Positions 38,596 to 50,509 are shown, counted from the stretch's first letter. The stretch: DNA of 64,000 nucleotides from Methanohalophilus profundi (GCF_004137855.1 NZ_QBKB01000002.1:1584750-1648749), one strand, 5' to 3'. The notes: generated by a model not told the origin, from the sequence alone. Translations and numbers: made by a program.

Positions 38596-39147
38596 ATGGG
38601 ACTCGAAACAGTAATCAAAGACATTATGGATGTTGCGCAGGCGAAGGTCTCTGATATCAATGCAGAGGCAGATGCCGAAGCGTCCCGTATTATAGAGGAT
38701 GCAAAGCAATCCGCCAAAGAAATCAAAGGGAAACGTCTTGCCAAAGCGGAAGATGAAATTCAGCGTATGAAACGGCAAGAATTATCCAGTGCAAATCTCG
38801 AAGTCAAAAGGACAATGCTCAATGCACGTAAAGAAGTGCTTGAAAAAGCCTATAATCAGGCATTCAATGAGATTGCAGGGTTATCTGCAGATAAGCAGGA
38901 AACACTTCTCAAGAACATCATAGAAAATCATGAATCAAAAGGCAGCCGTATCTATTCCAATAAGGAATCAGAAGATTTGGTGAAAAAACTGTCCTCTTTA
39001 GAGTATGCTGGCAACATCGATTGTGTTGGAGGTGTTGTTATAGAGAATGAGGATGGTAGTATCAGGCTTGATTATACCTATGATGGAATTCTTGACAGCG
39101 TGTATGAGCAGAACCTGAAACAGACCTCAGATATCTTATTCGGGTGA
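38596..39147 (+). CDS. ahaE: A-type ATP synthase subunit E (peripheral stalk)
   Basis: 183 residues: an N-terminal coiled coil (about 1-80, AEADAEASRIIEDAKQSAKEI) and a globular C-terminal domain ending in LDYTYDGILDSVYEQN. AAGGTGAGAG precedes the ATG. Forms the stator with subunit H. Confidence 0.94.
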   Translation: MGLETVIKDIMDVAQAKVSDINAEADAEASRIIEDAKQSAKEIKGKRLAKAEDEIQRMKRQELSSANLEVKRTMLNARKEVLEKAYNQAFNEIAGLSADKQETLLKNIIENHESKGSRIYSNKESEDLVKKLSSLEYAGNIDCVGGVVIENEDGSIRLDYTYDGILDSVYEQNLKQTSDILFG

Positions 39148-39154
39148 TATCAAG

Positions 39155-40228
39155 ATGAGGCTTTTCCAGAAACTCCGGAGAAAAGGTTCCGCTGCAGCAA
39201 GCAGTGGGAGCTCAAATTATGCTTATGTAACTGCGCGTGTACGTGCAATGAAGAGCAATCTGCTTCCAAAAGAGACATATTCACGGCTTATGAACATGGA
39301 TCTTGATGAAATTACCCGTTTTATCGGAGAAACCCAGTATAAGCAGGATGTAGATGAACTTGCGCGGAAATTTGAAGGAGTAGATCTCATCGAGCATGCA
39401 TTGAACAGGAATCTTGCAGTCACCTTCTCTAAATTGATTGATATTTCCGAGGGTGAACTCAACTATCTCATCACGGAATATCTGAAAAATTATGACATCT
39501 GGGATATCAAAACTATTCTCAGAGGCAAGTACTACAATGCAACTCTTGAAGAGATAAAGGATAACCTTGTTTCTGCCGGCCAATTTAAGTATAATTTCCT
39601 GTCTGAAATTGCTGAAAAGGAATCTTATGAGCAAGTTATAGATGCACTCAGCAATACGGATTATTATCCAATTCTTATGAATTATGACGGGACAAATCTT
39701 CCAGATATAGAAAATCAGCTTGATAAGTTATATTATCAGAGGCTGTTTAATGCAATTGGGTCACCAAAGTCAAGTGATAGTAAACTATTCTCCAAACTTA
39801 TTCGTACTGAGATTGACATAAAGAATATTAAAACAATGTTCAGGATGAAGAAAGAAGGTGTTGAAGATGGTGAACTTGAAGATTTGGTTCTGGATGGTGG
39901 GCTCCGGCTTAGTCTGAAGGAAATAAACAAAATGGTTCCTTTGCCTTTTGCAGATTTCATAAATTCACTTGAAAAATACCCGTACTGGGAAGCTATGTCC
40001 GATCTGGTAAATCCTGAAATGGAATCTCTTGTCGATCTGGAAACAAGCCTCACCAAGTACAGTATAAAGTCGGCTGCCAGTTTTTCACATGAATACCCTC
40101 TTTCCATCGTTCCGATCATGGATTATATGATCAGTAAAAAGAACGAAGTAAGCAATCTGAGGATAATTACCAGAGGAAAGGCAGTTAACCTCGATGACGA
40201 GATAATCAGAAATCAATTGGTGATTTGA
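39155..40228 (+). CDS. ahaC: A-type ATP synthase subunit C (central stalk socket)
   Basis: 357 residues, mostly helical, with the family pattern [21 protein letters not shown] near the N terminus. It links the rotor ring to the central stalk. Starts eight bases after ahaE and overlaps ahaF. Confidence 0.95.
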   Translation: MRLFQKLRRKGSAAASSGSSNYAYVTARVRAMKSNLLPKETYSRLMNMDLDEITRFIGETQYKQDVDELARKFEGVDLIEHALNRNLAVTFSKLIDISEGELNYLITEYLKNYDIWDIKTILRGKYYNATLEEIKDNLVSAGQFKYNFLSEIAEKESYEQVIDALSNTDYYPILMNYDGTNLPDIENQLDKLYYQRLFNAIGSPKSSDSKLFSKLIRTEIDIKNIKTMFRMKKEGVEDGELEDLVLDGGLRLSLKEINKMVPLPFADFINSLEKYPYWEAMSDLVNPEMESLVDLETSLTKYSIKSAASFSHEYPLSIVPIMDYMISKKNEVSNLRIITRGKAVNLDDEIIRNQLVI

Positions 40229-40530
40229 TGGATCTGGCAGTTGTAGGTGATGGTCAATTCGTAACCGGTTTCAGATTAGCCGGTGTGCAGAAAGTGTATG
40301 AAATCAATGATGATAACAGCCTGGAGGAAAAGGTACAGGATATTCTCAACGATTCCTCCGTAGGCATCCTTGTAATGCACAGTAATGATTTTGATAAACT
40401 ACCGGAAACCTTGAGAGACACTTTAAGTGAATCCGTCGAACCAACATTGGTAACACTTGGCGGAACCGGCCAAAGCTCTAACTTACGGGATAAAATAAAA
40501 CAAGCGGTAGGTGTAGATTTGTGGAAATGA
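40225..40530 (+). CDS. ahaF: A-type ATP synthase subunit F
   Basis: 101 residues with the family start [19 protein letters not shown] and a Rossmann-like core ([14 protein letters not shown]). Part of the central stalk. ATGA-type overlaps with ahaC and, at its end, with ahaA. Confidence 0.94.
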   Translation: MMDLAVVGDGQFVTGFRLAGVQKVYEINDDNSLEEKVQDILNDSSVGILVMHSNDFDKLPETLRDTLSESVEPTLVTLGGTGQSSNLRDKIKQAVGVDLWK

Positions 40531-42257
40531 ATGGTGAAATTTATCGAGTGGCAGGACCTGTTGTTACAGTCGCCGGTATCAAGCCGAAGATGTATGATGT
40601 GGTAAAAGTAGGTCATGAAGGACTGATGGGCGAAGTAATCCGTATAGAGGGTGAAAAAGCTATAGTTCAGGTATACGAAGACACATCCGGCATAAAACCG
40701 GGAGAACCTGTAGCAAATACGGGAATGCCTCTTTCAGTAGAACTGGGTCCAGGCCTTCTGGAAAGTATTTATGATGGTATACAGAGACCTCTGGAAGTTC
40801 TCCAGCAAAAAATGGGAGACTTCATTGAAAGAGGAGTGACAGCAAACGGTCTTACCAGGGAAAAGAAGTGGGAATTCACTCCTACAGTATCCAAAGGAGA
40901 CAGTGTCAAAGGTGGAGATATTATCGGTGTTGTCCAGGAAACACCCAACCTCGAACACAAGATAATGGTCCCACCAAGAAAGTCAGGAACTGTAGAAGAT
41001 ATCAAAAGTGGTAAATTCGTAGTTGATGAAACTGTTTGTGTACTCTCTGATGGCTCTGAACTATCCCTTATGCAGAAATGGCCTGTAAGGGATCCCAGGC
41101 CAGTAGGCAAGAAACTCTCGCCAACAAAACCTCTTGTAACAGGGCAGAGAATCCTTGATGGAATGTTCCCTGTGGCAAAAGGTGGTACAGCAGCGATCCC
41201 CGGTCCTTTCGGATCAGGAAAAACGGTTACCCAGCAGCAACTTGCAAAGTGGAGTGACACTGATATTGTGGTTTACATCGGATGTGGCGAACGTGGAAAT
41301 GAAATGGCCGATGTACTGAATGAATTCCCGGAACTGGAAGACCCGAAGACCGGAAGGCCACTCATGGAACGTACAGTTCTTATCGCAAACACGTCCAATA
41401 TGCCTGTGGCTGCTCGTGAAGCATCTGTTTATACAGGAATTACCATTGCGGAGTATTACCGTGACATGGGTTATGATGTATCTCTCATGGCGGATTCAAC
41501 TTCCAGATGGGCAGAAGCAATGAGAGAAATTTCTTCCAGGCTTGAAGAAATGCCCGGTGAAGAAGGATATCCTGCATATCTGTCCGCTAGGCTTTCTGAA
41601 TTCTATGAACGTGCAGGAGCAGTCCATTCCCTGGCAGGTCTTGATGGTTCCATTACTGTCATCGGTGCAGTTTCACCTCCCGGTGGTGACTTCTCCGAGC
41701 CTGTTACACAGAATACCCTGCGTATCGTAAAGGTATTCTGGGCACTGGATGCAAAACTGTCCCAGAAGAGGCACTTCCCTGCAATTGACTGGCTTAGCAG
41801 TTACAGTCTTTACAAGGACAGGCTTGCAGGCTGGTTTACAGAAAATGTCGGAAGTGATTGGAATGAACTAAGGGATAATGCAATGGATATTCTTCAGGAA
41901 GAAGCCGAACTTCAGGAAATTGTGCAACTCGTAGGTTCAGATGCACTCCCTGAGGACCAGCAGCTTACTCTTGAAATTGCCAGGATGCTTCGTGAATACT
42001 TCCTGCAGCAGAACGCTTTCCATCCCGTGGACACATTCTGTCCCTTTGACAGGCAGTACAAACTTCTGAAATCTGTATCCAGGTTTGGTGAAAAGGCAAT
42101 CGATAAAATGGAACATGGCGTCCCCATCAACAAGATCATGGAAATGGAGTCCAAGGATGAACTTGCCAAGGTCAAATATGAAGAAGACTTTGATGCAGCC
42201 CTTGAAACAATCATGGCAAAGATGGATGAAGAGTTCACAAAGCTTGGAGGCAACTGA
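40521..42257 (+). CDS. ahaA: A-type ATP synthase catalytic subunit A
   Basis: 578 residues. Walker A is GPFGSGKT, with the A-type Ser variant preserved; the catalytic Glu lies in [10 protein letters not shown] and Walker B in [17 protein letters not shown]. The long non-homologous insert typical of A subunits is present at about 100-190. Start is GTG at 40521 or ATG at 40527, inside the end of ahaF. Confidence 0.97.
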   Translation: MEMNGEIYRVAGPVVTVAGIKPKMYDVVKVGHEGLMGEVIRIEGEKAIVQVYEDTSGIKPGEPVANTGMPLSVELGPGLLESIYDGIQRPLEVLQQKMGDFIERGVTANGLTREKKWEFTPTVSKGDSVKGGDIIGVVQETPNLEHKIMVPPRKSGTVEDIKSGKFVVDETVCVLSDGSELSLMQKWPVRDPRPVGKKLSPTKPLVTGQRILDGMFPVAKGGTAAIPGPFGSGKTVTQQQLAKWSDTDIVVYIGCGERGNEMADVLNEFPELEDPKTGRPLMERTVLIANTSNMPVAAREASVYTGITIAEYYRDMGYDVSLMADSTSRWAEAMREISSRLEEMPGEEGYPAYLSARLSEFYERAGAVHSLAGLDGSITVIGAVSPPGGDFSEPVTQNTLRIVKVFWALDAKLSQKRHFPAIDWLSSYSLYKDRLAGWFTENVGSDWNELRDNAMDILQEEAELQEIVQLVGSDALPEDQQLTLEIARMLREYFLQQNAFHPVDTFCPFDRQYKLLKSVSRFGEKAIDKMEHGVPINKIMEMESKDELAKVKYEEDFDAALETIMAKMDEEFTKLGGN

Positions 42258-42259
42258 AA

Positions 42260-43642
42260 ATGACCAAAGAATACAAAACCATTGTAGATATTGCAGGACC
42301 ACTCATATTCCTTGAAAAAACAGAGCCTGTAGGATATGGGGAACTTGTTCAGATTAATCTCCCTGATGGGACCACCAAGAGAGGTCAGGTCCTTGATACC
42401 TCCGCAGATATGGTTGTTGTACAGGTTTTCGAAGGAACTCAGGGTCTGAATGATGAATCCGGTGTAGTATTCAGTGGAGAAACCATCAAACTTCCTGTTG
42501 CAAAAGACCTTCTTGGTCGTATCCTTTCCGGATCTGGAGAACCTCTTGACGGCGGTCCAAGAATAATTCCCGAAAAAAGGGTCGATGTGAATGGGGCTTC
42601 AATGAACCCTTATTCCAGGAGACCACCTGAAGAATTTATCCAGACAGGAATATCCACCATTGACGGTACAAACACTCTTGTAAGAGGGCAGAAACTTCCT
42701 ATCTTCTCTGGATCAGGCTTGCCACACAATGAGATTGCTCTGCAGATTGCAAGACAGGCAAAAGTACCCGGTTCTGAAGAAGAATTTGCTGTGGTATTTG
42801 CTGCAATGGGTATCACCAATGAGGAAGCCCAGTCATTCATGGAAGACTTTGAGAAGACAGGTGCTCTTGAAAGAGCGACAGTTTTCCTCAATCTTGCAGA
42901 TGACCCTGCAGTAGAGCGTATCATCACCCCGAGGATGGCACTGACAGCAGCAGAATATCTTGCATACGAACACGATATGCATGTACTTGTAATCCTGACC
43001 GATATTACAAACTACTGTGAAGCACTCCGTCAGATGGGTGCAGCCCGTGAAGAAGTGCCCGGTAGACGTGGATATCCCGGTTACATGTACACTGACCTTG
43101 CATCCCTCTATGAACGTGCAGGTGTAATCAAAGGTAACAAGGGATCTGTAACTCAGTTCTCCATCCTGACTATGCCTGGTGACGATATAACCCATCCGAT
43201 TCCCGATCTTTCCGGTTATATCACTGAAGGCCAGATTGTAGTATCCCGTGAACTTCACAGGAAGGGTATCTACCCACCAATCAATGTGCTACCATCCCTA
43301 TCCCGTCTTATGAATTCCGGTATCGGAGAAGGGAAGACAAGGGAAGACCACAAGGCGGTATCCGACCAGTTGTATGCCGGGTATGCAGAAGGACGTGACC
43401 TTCGTGGACTGGTTGCAATTGTCGGTAAGGAATCCCTTTCCGTAAGAGACCAGAGAATCTTGGAATTTGCCGATCTTTTCGAAGACCGTTTTGTAAGACA
43501 GGCAAAAGATGAAGACAGGAATATCGAAGATACTCTTGGCATAGCATGGGAAATTCTGTCCGAGCTTCCGGAAGCACAGCTCACCAGGATAGACAATAAG
43601 TTTATCGATAAATATCACCCTGCGCATCAAAATGCAGAGTGA
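42260..43642 (+). CDS. ahaB: A-type ATP synthase regulatory subunit B
   Basis: 460 residues. Homologous to A but without a Walker A lysine ([11 protein letters not shown] at that position), as in all B subunits. Recognisable are [19 protein letters not shown] and [21 protein letters not shown]. Starts two bases after ahaA. Confidence 0.97.
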   Translation: MTKEYKTIVDIAGPLIFLEKTEPVGYGELVQINLPDGTTKRGQVLDTSADMVVVQVFEGTQGLNDESGVVFSGETIKLPVAKDLLGRILSGSGEPLDGGPRIIPEKRVDVNGASMNPYSRRPPEEFIQTGISTIDGTNTLVRGQKLPIFSGSGLPHNEIALQIARQAKVPGSEEEFAVVFAAMGITNEEAQSFMEDFEKTGALERATVFLNLADDPAVERIITPRMALTAAEYLAYEHDMHVLVILTDITNYCEALRQMGAAREEVPGRRGYPGYMYTDLASLYERAGVIKGNKGSVTQFSILTMPGDDITHPIPDLSGYITEGQIVVSRELHRKGIYPPINVLPSLSRLMNSGIGEGKTREDHKAVSDQLYAGYAEGRDLRGLVAIVGKESLSVRDQRILEFADLFEDRFVRQAKDEDRNIEDTLGIAWEILSELPEAQLTRIDNKFIDKYHPAHQNAE

Positions 43643-43659
43643 ACAAAGAGTGATCCATT

Positions 43660-44277
43660 ATGGGCACAAAGGATGTTAAACCAACTCGTTCCGAACTCAT
43701 TGAACTGAAGAAAAAGATAAAGTTGTCCCAGAGCGGCCACAAGTTGCTTAAAATGAAAAGGGATGGTCTTATCCTGGAATTCTTTGAGATTTTGAACAAG
43801 GCCAAGGGTGTACGGAACGAACTGGATGACGCCTATGACAAAGCCACTGAAAAAATAGGGATCGCTGAGGCAGTTGAGGGCAGAATGGTAATAAAATCCA
43901 CTGCTCTTGCTCTCAAAGATGGACCAGAAATAAGTCTTGAAAGCCACAACATTATGGGTGTGGTGGTCCCTAAGATCGAAGCATCCAGTGTGCATAAACC
44001 TATCAACAAAAGGGGATACGGTATTCTTGGGACAAGCTCCTACATCGATGAAACTGTCGATTCATATGAGATCCTTGTTAACAAGATTATTCTTGCAGCA
44101 GAGATTGAGACCACTATGAAAAGGTTACTTGAAGACATCGAGAAAACAAAAAGGCGTGTAAATGCCCTTGAATTCAAGGTAATTCCCGAAATGCAGGAAG
44201 CAATGGATTTCATCCGTTTCCGGCTGGATGAGATGGAACGTGAAAACACCTTCCGCTTAAAGAGGATTAAGGCATAA
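43660..44277 (+). CDS. ahaD: A-type ATP synthase subunit D (central stalk)
   Basis: 205 residues, a long helical hairpin: N-terminal TRSELIELKKKIKLSQSGHKLLKMKRDGLI and C-terminal TKRRVNALEFKVIPEMQ. This is the rotating shaft inside A3B3. The stop TAA overlaps the ahaG ATG. Confidence 0.96.
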   Translation: MGTKDVKPTRSELIELKKKIKLSQSGHKLLKMKRDGLILEFFEILNKAKGVRNELDDAYDKATEKIGIAEAVEGRMVIKSTALALKDGPEISLESHNIMGVVVPKIEASSVHKPINKRGYGILGTSSYIDETVDSYEILVNKIILAAEIETTMKRLLEDIEKTKRRVNALEFKVIPEMQEAMDFIRFRLDEMERENTFRLKRIKA

Positions 44278-44450
44278 TGCCTACTGCAGAACCTGATCGG
44301 CCAGGACTGGCCGACAGGCTTTTTTTTAAAATCACACAACCCAACAACCTTGCGCGTATTCTGCGCTGGGCATGGTTAATATCCCTTATGATGCTGGTAT
44401 TTGGGTATCTTATCATTTATTTCAGGGTTTCAGAGTACTTGAATATCTGA
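44277..44450 (+). CDS. ahaG: A-type ATP synthase subunit G (small membrane protein)
   Basis: 57 residues starting MPTAEPDRPGLADRLFF, with one predicted membrane helix (LISLMMLVFGYLIIYFRV). It occupies the last place in ahaHIKECFABDG, the order known from Methanosarcina mazei, and overlaps the ahaD stop by one base. Its function in the complex is unclear. Confidence 0.82.
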   Translation: MPTAEPDRPGLADRLFFKITQPNNLARILRWAWLISLMMLVFGYLIIYFRVSEYLNI

Positions 44451-44685
44451 TTATACAATTGACTGGAATCATTCAGTAAAGTATATATATCTTCTTCCAC
44501 TATATATGAACCGATAAATAAACAACATGCGGTTCTACTAGTTGTGATATTTTGCTCAACAAAGGTGATATACCTATTTAATTTCATTCTGCCTGCATTA
44601 TTTTTTAGCTGTGCGTATGTTCTTATGCAATTTTTGCAGGCAAATTCATTCAATAAGTAATATAAATTAAAAATGTGGTACATTT

Positions 44686-45999
44686 ATGACACAGCACACA
44701 CAAGCACAAAAAGAAATAGCTAAAAAAATCGATTCTGATACTGTTATTGCCAACTGGAAGGACTGGAGATGGCAACTCAAGCACTCCATAAGTGACATTG
44801 ATACATTTGAGACCTTACTTGACATCAAATTCAATCCCGGGGAAAAGGAGGAACTCAAGCAAACCCTGGAAAAATTCCCATTATCCGTAACTCCATACTA
44901 CCTATCTCTGATAGATGCCGATGATTTCAGGAATGATCCCATATTCCTGCAAGCCTTCCCTTCACCAAAGGAGCTGGACATCGATGAAGACGATCTTGAA
45001 GATCCTCTTTCCGAGGATGAGGACAGTCCTGTTGAAGGAATTACACACAGGTATCCGGACAGGGTACTGTTCCATATAAGCAACACCTGTTCGATGTACT
45101 GCAGGCATTGCACACGTAAGAGAAAAGTCGGAGATGTAGATTCCATACCCACCAAAGATGCGGTTTCTGAAGGACTTGAATACATCAGGAATACCCCCCA
45201 GGTGCGAGATGTCCTGCTGTCAGGCGGGGATCCATTGATGCTGCCTGACGCTTATCTGGATTGGATTCTGACAAAACTGCGGGAAATTCCCCATGTTGAG
45301 ATAATTCGTATCGGTACAAGGATGCCTGTCGTGCTTCCTTACAGGGTAACGGATAATCTTGTAGAAATACTCAAAAAGCATCATCCTCTCTGGATTAACA
45401 CCCATTTCAACCATCCACGTGAAGTAACAGCATCTTCCAGAGAAGCCCTGCGCAAACTTGCGAATGCAGGAATTCCCCTGGGAAACCAGACGGTGTTACT
45501 TTCAGGAGTGAATGACTGCCACAGGATTATGAAAAGGCTTGTACAGAAACTTGTGCAAAACCGTGTACGTCCTTATTACCTCTACCAGTGCGACCTTTCG
45601 GAAGGCCTGTCCCATTTCCGCACTCCGGTGGGCAAGGGTATAGAGATAATGGAACACCTTATCGGCCACACAAGTGGTTTCGCAGTTCCTACCTATGTTA
45701 TCGATGCTCCCCACGGAGGAGGTAAAATACCTGTCATGCCTTCCTATCTCATATCCTGGTCCACCAACAGGGTTATTTTGCGTAACTATGAGGGTGTGAT
45801 CACCTCATATAAAGAACCGGATTCCTATGAGCCGATATACTGTGACCGTAAATGTGAGAAATGCAAACTACAGCTCAAACTTGATGATGCAGCTGAATAT
45901 AAATCTACAGGTATTGCAAAACTGCTTGCCGATTATGATGAAGTTGTAAGTCTTGTTCCGGAAGATACCGAAAGAATGGAGAGAAGGGACATTGAGTGA
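44686..45999 (+). CDS. ablA: Lysine 2,3-aminomutase
   Basis: 437 residues. Radical SAM CxxxCxxC in [18 protein letters not shown], the PLP Lys region near [18 protein letters not shown], and a C-terminal Cys set ([12 protein letters not shown]). It turns L-lysine into beta-lysine, the first step to the salt-stress solute N-epsilon-acetyl-beta-lysine. Preceded by about 235 AT-rich bases with a TATA-like AAGTATATATA; salt induction is known for relatives. Confidence 0.95.
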   Translation: MTQHTQAQKEIAKKIDSDTVIANWKDWRWQLKHSISDIDTFETLLDIKFNPGEKEELKQTLEKFPLSVTPYYLSLIDADDFRNDPIFLQAFPSPKELDIDEDDLEDPLSEDEDSPVEGITHRYPDRVLFHISNTCSMYCRHCTRKRKVGDVDSIPTKDAVSEGLEYIRNTPQVRDVLLSGGDPLMLPDAYLDWILTKLREIPHVEIIRIGTRMPVVLPYRVTDNLVEILKKHHPLWINTHFNHPREVTASSREALRKLANAGIPLGNQTVLLSGVNDCHRIMKRLVQKLVQNRVRPYYLYQCDLSEGLSHFRTPVGKGIEIMEHLIGHTSGFAVPTYVIDAPHGGGKIPVMPSYLISWSTNRVILRNYEGVITSYKEPDSYEPIYCDRKCEKCKLQLKLDDAAEYKSTGIAKLLADYDEVVSLVPEDTERMERRDIE

Positions 46000-46822
46000 T
46001 ATAATCGAAAAAATCGGCAAATCCCTGATCCAGCACGGTACGTACAACAATCGTATTTACCTTATGAAACTGGATACTGGCGATTTGCCGGATATTATAC
46101 CTGAAATGGATCAGTTGGCAGAACAACGCGGCTATAGCAAGATATTTGCAAAAGTCCCTGCAGATTCCAGAGCTGCCTTTGATGCAAAGGGATATGTAAA
46201 GGAGGCCGGTGTTCCCGAGTATTATTCCGGCAAGAAAGAAGCCCTGTTCATGTGTAAATATTTCTCAGAGCACAGACAGGAGGACACACAGGACGAGGAT
46301 GACCGGATCATCTCCACTGCCAGAGGTAAGGCAGGAGACATCATGAAACCTGAATTACCCGAAGGTTTCCTGGTCCGGATGTGTACGGAAGCGGATTTGC
46401 CTGTAATGGCAGAGATCTATGCCAGGTTTTTTCCTACATACCCTTTCCCTATCCAGGACCCTGCCTACCTGAAAGAGACCATGGAAGATAATGTTGTATA
46501 TTTCGCAGTTGAAAATGAAGGTGACATAGTTGCCCTTTCCTCTTCAGAGATCGATTTTGAAAACCGGAATGCGGAAATGACCGACTTTGCTACACTCCCC
46601 CAGTTCAGGGGAATGGGTCTGTCCACTTATCTCCTCTCAAAGATGGAAAAAGAAATGAATAAGAAAGGGATCCTTACACTGTATACCATCGCCCGGGCCG
46701 CGTCCTATGGTATGAATACTGTTTTTGCAAGGCTGGGGTATGAATTTACCGGAAAACTTGTTCAAAACACCAATATATCCGGTAATCTTGAAAATATGAA
46801 TGTATGGTACAAGCGCATCTGA
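45992..46822 (+). CDS. ablB: Beta-lysine N-epsilon-acetyltransferase
   Basis: 276 residues from a TTG at 45992 ([16 protein letters not shown]) with GAGAAGGGA ahead, overlapping the ablA stop by eight bases. C-terminal GNAT fold ([22 protein letters not shown] is the acetyl-CoA loop). It acetylates beta-lysine to the compatible solute. The gene pair marks a methanogen that lives in saline conditions. Confidence 0.93.
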   Translation: MSDIIEKIGKSLIQHGTYNNRIYLMKLDTGDLPDIIPEMDQLAEQRGYSKIFAKVPADSRAAFDAKGYVKEAGVPEYYSGKKEALFMCKYFSEHRQEDTQDEDDRIISTARGKAGDIMKPELPEGFLVRMCTEADLPVMAEIYARFFPTYPFPIQDPAYLKETMEDNVVYFAVENEGDIVALSSSEIDFENRNAEMTDFATLPQFRGMGLSTYLLSKMEKEMNKKGILTLYTIARAASYGMNTVFARLGYEFTGKLVQNTNISGNLENMNVWYKRI

Positions 46823-46911
46823 GTAACTCTTAAATAAACATTCCCCATATAATTATTGTTGATCAAAAGGGGGAAGATGATGTTTTATGGAAGGCAGAGA
46901 CAATCCAGGGA

Positions 46912-47778
46912 ATGACAAAAAAGCAAGTTCAGGAAACTTTTGCCTCACAGCTTGATTCTACCGACTCCAAAATAAAACGACCTTCAGGACAAGATCGACA
47001 CTATTGAATTAAATGTTCAATCTCTGCAGGAAGAAAGAAATGAAATTCGTGATTCCCTGCAGGCTATAGAACAAAACATGCAAACAATTAATTCTTCACA
47101 TACCAACCTTCAGCAATTAATGGAAGACAACAGGGAAGTTGCTCAATCAAGTATGGAATATTCCAACAAAATTGTCCAGTGTTTTACGGATGATTTCGAT
47201 GAACTCAAGACTTGCGGCCAAAAAAATGAACGCAGGATGGATACAATTACAGATACCCTTTCCCTTCTTATGGCAGACATATCACTTGTGAACAGCCAGA
47301 ACCAGGAAGAAGGAAGTAAGGTTGAAGAATATCGGAAGGAAAGTATACAGTTAATCGAAGAACTGAAAACTTTGTTGATGAAGTACTCAAAAAAACAGGC
47401 TCTTCTGGTTACTATACTGGCGGCAATAGTGTAATAATAAATAATATTGTAAAAAATTCCACCAATCTAAAACTCTGTATGGAATGGCTTGAATATCTCA
47501 TGGAACTTGTTGGAAGGAACAATTTACAGGATATCCTGGCTTATTACGAAGAACTTGGATGGATAAGTGAGGATGTACGCCTGGATCTTTTGAGGTATGC
47601 CGAAGGAATTGATTTCTATATCGAAAAAACCGACTGGAAAATGTCGCCCGATGATCATGTACGCTCCATCTGGTTTATGGAAAAACTAGCAGGACGTGAA
47701 ATAGACAGGAATAAACTTTCTGTTGTGGAAAAAGATATCAAGAAAGTTAGGAATGGCACAGAGATCTACGGGTTATAA
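46912..47778 (+). CDS. FlaD/E-like archaellum accessory protein (two frameshifts)
   Basis: Three fragments join into one protein of about 289 residues: an N-terminal coiled coil (about 5-170) and a C-terminal FlaD/E domain (MEWLEYLMELVGRNNLQDIL, EELGWISEDVRLDLLRYAEGID). Frames join if the A4 run at 46974-46977 loses one A and the A4 run at 47366-47369 gains one. FlaD/E proteins belong to the cytoplasmic ring around the archaellum motor. The frame is open upstream of the ATG at 46912, so the start is uncertain. No other archaellum gene is seen, but it converges with a pilin-like cluster. Confidence 0.75.
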
Positions 47779-47789
47779 AAAGGTCAACT

Positions 47790-49214
47790 TTATTTTACAA
47801 TATCCACTTCCAGTCCATTTTGTGTTACATGTAAATAAGTGATTCCTCCGGCTTTTACATCATAATTTAATGTTACTGAAGAAGTGTCATAATCTACCGG
47901 ATCACTTTTACCGGGACTATTAATATTAAACACCACTGCACCATCTTTGGTGATCAATTTCAAATAGTGCTGGGTAAGGTCATTCAGTGAAAATGATGTG
48001 TTCCCGTCCTCGATGACAACGTCAGGAAGTTCAGTTGTATCTCCCGGGGTGTCCCATGACAAATCCGGATCTGCACCGTTGTTGGTGGGGGGAGCGTATT
48101 TCATCACAAAAGAATCATTTAGGAAATCCACTGTGCATTCCTGTTCATTTTTTTTGCCATTGACCTGGAATACGTCCACTCCTTCCCAGTACTCTATATA
48201 ATCAGTACCCAAGGATGTATCCTTGTAAGTAACCTCAATCTCCAACTGGTCATTACCACCACTTTTGGAAAGGCTGTATGTCAGAGTCTTTGTACCCGAG
48301 GTTGCTTCTATTTTGTAGTTGGATGGATTCAATCCTTGATTGTCAGCCGCTTCCAAGTTCAGAGAGAAATCATAAATGGGATGGGGCTTTGATGAATTAA
48401 CAGCCCCTATTTTAATCTGGTTGGTAAGGATCGTTGTTCCCATTGGGGGAACTACATCCAGTTCAATAATTGCGGTCTTATTCAGATCATCCTTTTCTAC
48501 ATTGGTATAGACCATTGACTCCGCATAATTGGCCCATGCATCATAATATTCACTTTCAATATAGATATAGATCTTATCGGAGGTCACAGGATTTGTTCTT
48601 GATGTGGATATAGATGTGTTGGGATACAAGACAAAAGGCTTGTTGTCCGATGTTACGGCAATATTTACTTCTCCTTTCCCTGATGTTGAGGAGGAACCGT
48701 TGATCGTCATTATGGGAATAGTGAGTGTTTTCCCATTGTAATGAAATTCCGGGGGTGAAACCATCACAGAACCTCCATTATCCCTGTATTTTGACCATAC
48801 GCCACCCCCTTCATAAGCAATCTTTCTTTCATCGAGGGTATATTCAAAGGTACCCAACGGACAATTAAACTCGTCTATAGGTGTAGAATTTTTAGTGCTC
48901 TGGATAACGATTTTCATACTACTGCTATCGGAATTAGATTCATCGTTAACACTAACTTCGCCTCCCATGAGGGAAAACGAGGTAGTCTGGAGAGGAGATT
49001 CCCCGAGGGCTACTTTACTCATACGGGAGTCAAGAATAGTAAAAGCCTGTTCTACTTTTTGTGATTTTGAATTATCCTTCAGTTCATCGATTGCAGGGAC
49101 GCTGTAGACCATCATTGCACTGATAGATACTACAGTAAGAGCAAACATGAGAAGGATTCCGATAACAGAAGAGACTGCTTTGCAGGAAACGGATAGGTTC
49201 TTTATTCGCAGCAT
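47790..49214 (-). CDS. Pilin-like secreted protein, large (DUF7289-like)
   Basis: 474 residues. After a short basic start comes KAVSSVIGILLMFALTVVSISAM, a class III (type IV pilin-like) signal and hydrophobic helix. The rest is a beta-rich extracellular domain with low cysteine content. Last of six same-strand genes, each with one N-terminal helix. The RAVS-type helix resembles haloarchaeal DUF7289 proteins by my recollection. Probably anchored at or assembled on the cell surface. Confidence 0.65.
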   Translation of the reverse strand: MLRIKNLSVSCKAVSSVIGILLMFALTVVSISAMMVYSVPAIDELKDNSKSQKVEQAFTILDSRMSKVALGESPLQTTSFSLMGGEVSVNDESNSDSSSMKIVIQSTKNSTPIDEFNCPLGTFEYTLDERKIAYEGGGVWSKYRDNGGSVMVSPPEFHYNGKTLTIPIMTINGSSSTSGKGEVNIAVTSDNKPFVLYPNTSISTSRTNPVTSDKIYIYIESEYYDAWANYAESMVYTNVEKDDLNKTAIIELDVVPPMGTTILTNQIKIGAVNSSKPHPIYDFSLNLEAADNQGLNPSNYKIEATSGTKTLTYSLSKSGGNDQLEIEVTYKDTSLGTDYIEYWEGVDVFQVNGKKNEQECTVDFLNDSFVMKYAPPTNNGADPDLSWDTPGDTTELPDVVIEDGNTSFSLNDLTQHYLKLITKDGAVVFNINSPGKSDPVDYDTSSVTLNYDVKAGGITYLHVTQNGLEVDIVK

Positions 49215-49224
49215 ACATCCACCA

Positions 49225-50013
49225 TTATTCCACTCTCACCTTTATAGGTGAATATGTTATATATACATCTATATTTTCGGAAAAATCCCCTTTCCTTAAA
49301 TGTACAGTTGTATTTGTTTCGTCTCTGTTTATTACCTGCATACCCATTGTTTCATTCAGGTAAGTTTCCCAGCCAGCATAATAGTCACTTTTCACAGTAA
49401 TGTCAACAGATGAAACATTTTCATAAAAAAATACCGATGAATCCTCCCTGTCTGCAATAACCCTGATCAATCCCTCTCCCGAAATTCCATTTGAACCCAT
49501 TACTGCAGCAACAGGTATTATCATATTGTTGTCAGAAAGGACAAATCCGGGCTTTTTGACCATAATTGTGCCTCCATTTCCATATCTTGCCCAGACACCT
49601 GTATTTTCATAAGCTACTGCAGTTCCTTCATAAGAATGTTTAATTTCTCGCATTTGCCTCTTGAATGTTTGATTCTCCAAAACTGCGGGCGTTGATGAAG
49701 AATTCCAGGTCTGCATTGTTACATTGATGGTACTGGTGCCGCTGGCCAGGACATTACCTCCATACATTTTTAGTTCAATTGATTGTGAAGGAGCTATATC
49801 GAAAACTAATTTATTGATATTTTCGCACAGTACAATATGGCTCTGCTTTATATTTTCCGTATGGCCGTGCTCCTGAATATTTTGAAGGGCAGGATAACCT
49901 GCAACTCCTATGATAGATATGGCTATTAACATTATTCCAAGTATCAATATGGTATCAACTACTTCCGACACTGCCCTTTCGGACTTGAATATTTTTTTGG
50001 GAACAATATGCAT
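49225..50013 (-). CDS. Pilin-like protein (DUF7289-like)
   Basis: 262 residues with a pilin-type N terminus (SERAVSEVVDTILILGIMLIAISIIG) after a short basic leader, then a beta-rich extracellular domain. Paralogous in layout to the large pilin-like gene ten bases downstream: both have GVWARYG/GVWSKYR and repeated MVKKPGF/MVSPPEF segments, indicating an ancient duplication. Confidence 0.65.
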   Translation of the reverse strand: MHIVPKKIFKSERAVSEVVDTILILGIMLIAISIIGVAGYPALQNIQEHGHTENIKQSHIVLCENINKLVFDIAPSQSIELKMYGGNVLASGTSTINVTMQTWNSSSTPAVLENQTFKRQMREIKHSYEGTAVAYENTGVWARYGNGGTIMVKKPGFVLSDNNMIIPVAAVMGSNGISGEGLIRVIADREDSSVFFYENVSSVDITVKSDYYAGWETYLNETMGMQVINRDETNTTVHLRKGDFSENIDVYITYSPIKVRVE

Positions 50014-50027
50014 GAGATCGCCATTTT

Positions 50028-50502
50028 TCAGTAGACTTCTATTATATCCGTAGTACGGTTGTAAAAGAAGTAATGCTCACCGGTTGCACTGTCTATAGTA
50101 GCGGATTCTATATCTGTTGTTGTCAATTCATAGGGTATCTGGACTCTGGTTTCAGCAATACCGTCTGATTCAAATATTATTTCCTGTGTTTTGTTTGAAA
50201 TTTGCATATAATAATATTCATCCGCTATTTTCATAGGTAACACAATATCGGATTGTATTTCTTCAACATCCCCTCCGGATTTTCTGGTAAGGTTTATTGT
50301 TGTATCAATCTTAGTAAGCTGAAGAGCAATGCTACTGCCATGTATTTCGAATTGCTCCCGCATAACGGAATGTTCATTCCGATCCATCATTACATAGGAA
50401 GAATTCATCACAACCATAAATACCATGATCGTTATTACAAATGTCAATATAAAACCGATAGCTGTAGAAACTCCCCTCCTGTCATGGTATATTTTTGCAC
50501 AT
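50028..50502 (-). CDS. Pilin-like protein (DUF7266-like; one frameshift)
   Basis: About 157 residues once the T5 run at 50492-50496 is shortened by one. It then starts MCKIYHDRRGVSTAIGFILT, a class III signal-like junction (RRGVSTAIG) before a hydrophobic helix. The unrepaired frame starts inside the helix at 50447 and lacks any leader. ATG at 50502 lies eight bases after the preceding gene. Confidence 0.6.
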
Positions 50503-50509
50503 TAATCAC

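Noticed and set aside
44451-44685. A tRNA or small RNA before ablA
   Set aside because: No cloverleaf could be folded by eye; the stretch reads as an AT-rich promoter region.
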